Shown: positions 61,411 to 64,000 of the stretch, one piece after another
Position numbering within the stretch: position 1 is the first letter of the stretch
How the letters are laid out: each line of letters starts with the position of its first letter
Assembly (NCBI RefSeq): GCF_020523965.1
Contig: NZ_JAJAPX010000002.1
Span: 124,001 to 188,000 of the forward strand
DNA: 64,000 nucleotides
Reading direction: 5' to 3'
Source of the DNA: Neotamlana sargassicola
GTDB taxonomy: Bacteria > Bacteroidota > Bacteroidia > Flavobacteriales > Flavobacteriaceae
Translations under genes and position numbers: made by a program
Notes under the pieces: model-generated
Seen by the model: the letters and a program-made list of their open reading frames with translations, nothing else
What the model was told of the DNA's origin: nothing
Databases searched by the model: none

Positions 61411-62766
61411 ATGAATGTACATTTTATAGCCATAGGCGGTGCAGCAATGCACAATTTAGCCATTGCATTACATAACAAAGGTTACCAAGTTACAGGTAGC
61501 GACGATGTTATTTTCGATCCATCAAAATCTAGGTTAGATGCCAAAGGATTGCTGCCAGACGCATTTGGTTGGTTTCCAGAAAAAATCTCCGAAAATTTAG
61601 ATGCCATTGTTTTAGGAATGCATGCCAAAGCCGATAATCCAGAGCTTTTAAAGGCGCAGGAATTAGGGCTTAAAATTTACAGTTATCCAGAGTTTTTATA
61701 CGAGCAATCTAAAAATAAAACACGTGTTGTAATTGGTGGTAGCCATGGTAAAACAACTATAACTTCTATGATTTTGCACGTTATGCATTATCACGATCGC
61801 GATGTCGATTTTATGGTAGGCGCGCAACTAGAAGGCTTCGATGTTATGGTAAAACTCACCGAAGAAAACGACTTTATAGTGCTGGAAGGCGACGAGTATT
61901 TAAGCTCACCTATAGACCGCCGACCAAAATTTCATTTATACAAACCTAATATTGCCTTATTAAGCGGTATTGCTTGGGATCATATAAACGTGTTTCCAAC
62001 CTATGAGAATTACGTAGAGCAGTTTAAAATATTTGTCGATTCTATTGTGTTAGGAGGCAGTATAAACTACAACGAAGAAGACGAAGAAGTAAAGCGTGTT
62101 GTAGAAACTAGCGAAAACCCTATACGCAAAATAGCTTACCAAACTCCAGAATATACCGTTGAAGACGGTGAAACTTTATTAGAAACTCCCGAAGGCCCAA
62201 TGCCAATAGAAGTTTTTGGTAAACACAACCTTAATAATTTAGCTGGTGCCAAATGGATTTGCCAACACATGGGTATTGATGAAGACGATTTTTACGAAGC
62301 CATTTCAACTTTTAAAGGCGCTAGTAAACGTTTAGAGAAAATAGCCGAAAGTAGTACTAGTGTGGCTTATAAAGATTTTGCCCATTCGCCAAGCAAAGTC
62401 GCTGCAACCACAAAAGCTGTAAAAGAGCAATATGCTAACCGTACTTTGGTTGCTTGTTTAGAGTTGCATACTTACAGCAGTTTAAATGCTGAATTTTTAA
62501 AAGAATATAATGGCGCGCTCGATGCTGCCGATGTGGCTGTGGTATTTTACAGTCCGCATGCCGTTGAAATTAAAAAGTTAGAAGCTGTTAGCGAACAACA
62601 AATAGCCGATGCTTTTAAACGCGACGATTTAATAATTTACACCAACCCAGACGATTTTAAAAACTATTTATTCTCACAGGATTTCGATAACAAATCACTT
62701 CTTTTAATGAGTTCTGGTAATTATGGCGGGCTAGATTTTGATGTGGTTAAAAAATTAATTAACTGA
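61411..62766 (+). CDS. mpl: UDP-N-acetylmuramate:L-Ala-gamma-D-Glu-meso-Dap ligase
   Basis: Mur ligase (451 residues) of cell-wall recycling; it ligates the recovered tripeptide to UDP-MurNAc. The start is FIAIGGAAMHNLAIALHNKGY; the alanine in GGAAM where MurC has GGxGM points to Mpl. Next come GSDDVIFDPSK near 29, the ATP loop GSHGKTTITSM near 110 and the C-terminal DFAHSPSKVAATTKAV near 320, the Mpl form of the Mur ligase Asp-His block. Its length matches Mpl. A GATATTTG box ends 4 nt before the ATG, hinting at a leaderless mRNA. Its presence shows active muropeptide recycling. Confidence 0.92.
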   Translation: MNVHFIAIGGAAMHNLAIALHNKGYQVTGSDDVIFDPSKSRLDAKGLLPDAFGWFPEKISENLDAIVLGMHAKADNPELLKAQELGLKIYSYPEFLYEQSKNKTRVVIGGSHGKTTITSMILHVMHYHDRDVDFMVGAQLEGFDVMVKLTEENDFIVLEGDEYLSSPIDRRPKFHLYKPNIALLSGIAWDHINVFPTYENYVEQFKIFVDSIVLGGSINYNEEDEEVKRVVETSENPIRKIAYQTPEYTVEDGETLLETPEGPMPIEVFGKHNLNNLAGAKWICQHMGIDEDDFYEAISTFKGASKRLEKIAESSTSVAYKDFAHSPSKVAATTKAVKEQYANRTLVACLELHTYSSLNAEFLKEYNGALDAADVAVVFYSPHAVEIKKLEAVSEQQIADAFKRDDLIIYTNPDDFKNYLFSQDFDNKSLLLMSSGNYGGLDFDVVKKLIN

Positions 62767-62771
62767 TTTTG

Positions 62772-62793
62772 TTATCCTGAACTTGATTCAGGA
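62772..62793. repeat. Inverted-repeat element after mpl
   Basis: TTATCCTGAACTTGATTCAG plus GA. TCCTGAA (62775-62781) and TTCAGGA (62787-62793) form a 7-bp hairpin. I know near-identical short elements from other Bacteroidota genomes. No T run follows directly. Confidence 0.6.
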
Positions 62794-62930
62794 GTTTACA
62801 AGGTGAGGTTTTGCTTTTATGGATTCCTCATCTGATGTTGGATGATAAAAAGCTTGGGTTTAAATAAGTTTAACCGTGGGATTGGGTGGTTTTGTTTTAT
62901 GGGTTTGTGTATGATTTTTGCAGACCGTTT

Positions 62931-64000
62931 TTATATTAAACCACCGCCTTCACTTTTTACCCAATCTCGTATTATATATTTCTCAAAATTATCTTCCTTA
63001 GCGTGTTCTAATACTATAATTTGAGGTTTAACTTTTGTGTTTTTATGTATTAATTGAATTTCTTCATTTAAAACAGTAAATATGTTGATTACCTGTTTAA
63101 TGTTTTCATCATATTCTTCTGCGTCTTCAGAGTCTAATTCATTCTTTTTAGCTGTTCTTGGAAAATAAACTTGGCTTGGTTGATCGATCATTAAAAATGT
63201 CGGAATTATAGATTCAGAATTGCTACAAGATAAATGCAAGAAAGATAAAAACAAAGAAAGATGACAGGCTAACCAATTTGCTCCACTTCCCATTTCATAT
63301 AATCTTATTTTATCTGATTTGTGTTTATGATAAAAACTAAAATCATCAATATTAAAGTGAAAATCAATAGGTTTAAGTTCTTCTTCAAAATCTAATTTGC
63401 TTGCAATTCTATCCATTTGTTCTTTTATAAATAGTTCAGTTTCTACTTTGAATTGCTTGATATTCTTATATTTTGATATTCTTTTTTTGTACTCTTCTAA
63501 TTGTTCTTTTAACGCATTTAAATCACTATTGAACTTAGATAAATCGTTAGATTCTAAAAGATGTTTAATTGTCGTTTCTAACACACCTTTTTGGTGTATT
63601 ATTAACTCTCGTTTTCCTTTTATTTTTTCTACATCAACATTTTCTTTTGTGAGTATTTCAATATTCTTGGAAATTGATTTTATTTTTCCTTTTATATCCC
63701 TTAGGTCTTTTCTAAAATTCTCAATTATCTGTGTACTGTCTTTTGAAAATGTATTTACTTTAGTTAGTTCTTCTATTAGTTTATTTTTTGATTCATTTAA
63801 CTTATTTATATTTTCACTGATATGCGAAACTGAATTATCACAAAGAGGGCAAGCTAATTCATCAATTGAAGTATTATACTTTTGCTTTGCATTGGTTTCT
63901 TTTAGATGTTTTGCATAACCTAAACTATCTTCTGAATTTGATAGAAGACTGGCAATAGCATTTTCAATTTCATTTTTCTCAACATAGAGCACTTCTCTTT
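62931..64000 (-). CDS. DUF3732-type Rad50/SMC-like ATPase (partial, N-terminus beyond right edge)
   Basis: C-terminal part of an ABC/Rad50-type ATPase; 353 residues from a GTG at 63992, but the frame stays open through 64000, so the real start and the Walker A loop lie beyond the edge. In this numbering, a zinc-hook-like CPLC sits at 48-51 between coiled coils (about 55-180). EMGSGANWLACHLSLFLSF (233-251) takes the signature-motif position. FLMIDQPSQVYFP (266-278) is Walker B with Gln271 where most ABC ATPases have Glu, as is usual for this family to my knowledge. IIVLEHA (His330) is the switch. These proteins are linked to ABC three-component conflict systems. Confidence 0.87.
   Translation of the reverse strand, partial: REVLYVEKNEIENAIASLLSNSEDSLGYAKHLKETNAKQKYNTSIDELACPLCDNSVSHISENINKLNESKNKLIEELTKVNTFSKDSTQIIENFRKDLRDIKGKIKSISKNIEILTKENVDVEKIKGKRELIIHQKGVLETTIKHLLESNDLSKFNSDLNALKEQLEEYKKRISKYKNIKQFKVETELFIKEQMDRIASKLDFEEELKPIDFHFNIDDFSFYHKHKSDKIRLYEMGSGANWLACHLSLFLSFLHLSCSNSESIIPTFLMIDQPSQVYFPRTAKKNELDSEDAEEYDENIKQVINIFTVLNEEIQLIHKNTKVKPQIIVLEHAKEDNFEKYIIRDWVKSEGGGLI

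Noticed and set aside
62842-63024. Plus-strand open frame of 60 codons after mpl
   Set aside because: Overlaps the end of the DUF3732 gene on the other strand, has no recognisable domain and begins among repeat sequence.
63397-63918. Plus-strand open frame of 173 codons
   Set aside because: Antisense to the coiled coil of the DUF3732 protein; Lys/Glu-rich codons on one strand create Phe/Leu-rich open frames on the other.

Overview
This window is chromosomal DNA of a member of the Flavobacteriaceae (phylum Bacteroidota), probably marine. The DNA is AT-rich, and several genes are preceded by the Bacteroidota -7 promoter element TAnnTTTG rather than by Shine-Dalgarno sites. It carries type IX secretion (T9SS) genes (gldJ, porU, porV), a secreted protease with a T9SS C-terminal sorting domain, a GbsR-type regulator, an hpt-adk fusion and the pdhA-pdhC pair, a set typical of that family. 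Most of the window is housekeeping sequence. No prophage, insertion sequence, CRISPR array or rRNA was seen.

Layout: the left edge cuts an acyl-CoA dehydrogenase (minus strand). Then follow an amino-acid dehydrogenase, nhaB, and an exbB-exbD-tonB-like-folC run ending in tRNA-Val (about 0.8-6.9 kb), then a PAS-LuxR regulator and murF. The T9SS core lies at 9.2-16.3 kb: gldJ faces porU-porV, followed by cdd, pdhA and pdhC. At 19.7-28 kb are an M28 peptidase, an SDR enzyme, a HAD phosphatase, a SprT-like protein, a mannose-1-phosphate guanylyltransferase, a DUF389 membrane protein, an Mla-like ABC transporter pair and an alkaline-phosphatase-family enzyme with a nuclease. At 29.2-38.5 kb are a heptamer tandem repeat, a small GT2/methyltransferase/ketosynthase cluster, gcvP, a UbiA-like protein, an ECF sigma factor with a small partner, and a GbsR-regulated group of small membrane proteins. 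At 38.5-49.8 kb are an M3 peptidase, purE/purK, hpt-adk, obgE, an S9 peptidase and other enzymes. The region 50-60.9 kb encodes envelope and secreted proteins, including a 2043-residue alpha-2-macroglobulin-like protein. Mpl and a truncated Rad50-like DUF3732 ATPase end the window.

Functional links: PorU and PorV form the surface attachment step of T9SS and GldJ belongs to the gliding/T9SS apparatus; the M64 protease at 52 kb is a likely cargo. ExbB/ExbD/TonB-like proteins energise outer-membrane transport. MurF and Mpl serve peptidoglycan synthesis and recycling. PurE, PurK and the Hpt-Adk fusion serve purine metabolism and lie around one divergent promoter region.

The least ordinary signals are: (1) two matching palindromes flanking the GbsR-like gene, one covering its own -33 element; (2) two copies of a short interspersed repeat inserted in the same frame into the alpha-2-macroglobulin gene, which also holds a rearranged SusC-plug-like segment; (3) the DUF3732 ATPase at the right edge, which may be the first gene of an ABC three-component conflict system; (4) promoter boxes 3-4 nt before start codons, suggesting leaderless mRNAs. 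No complete new system can be shown from this window alone.
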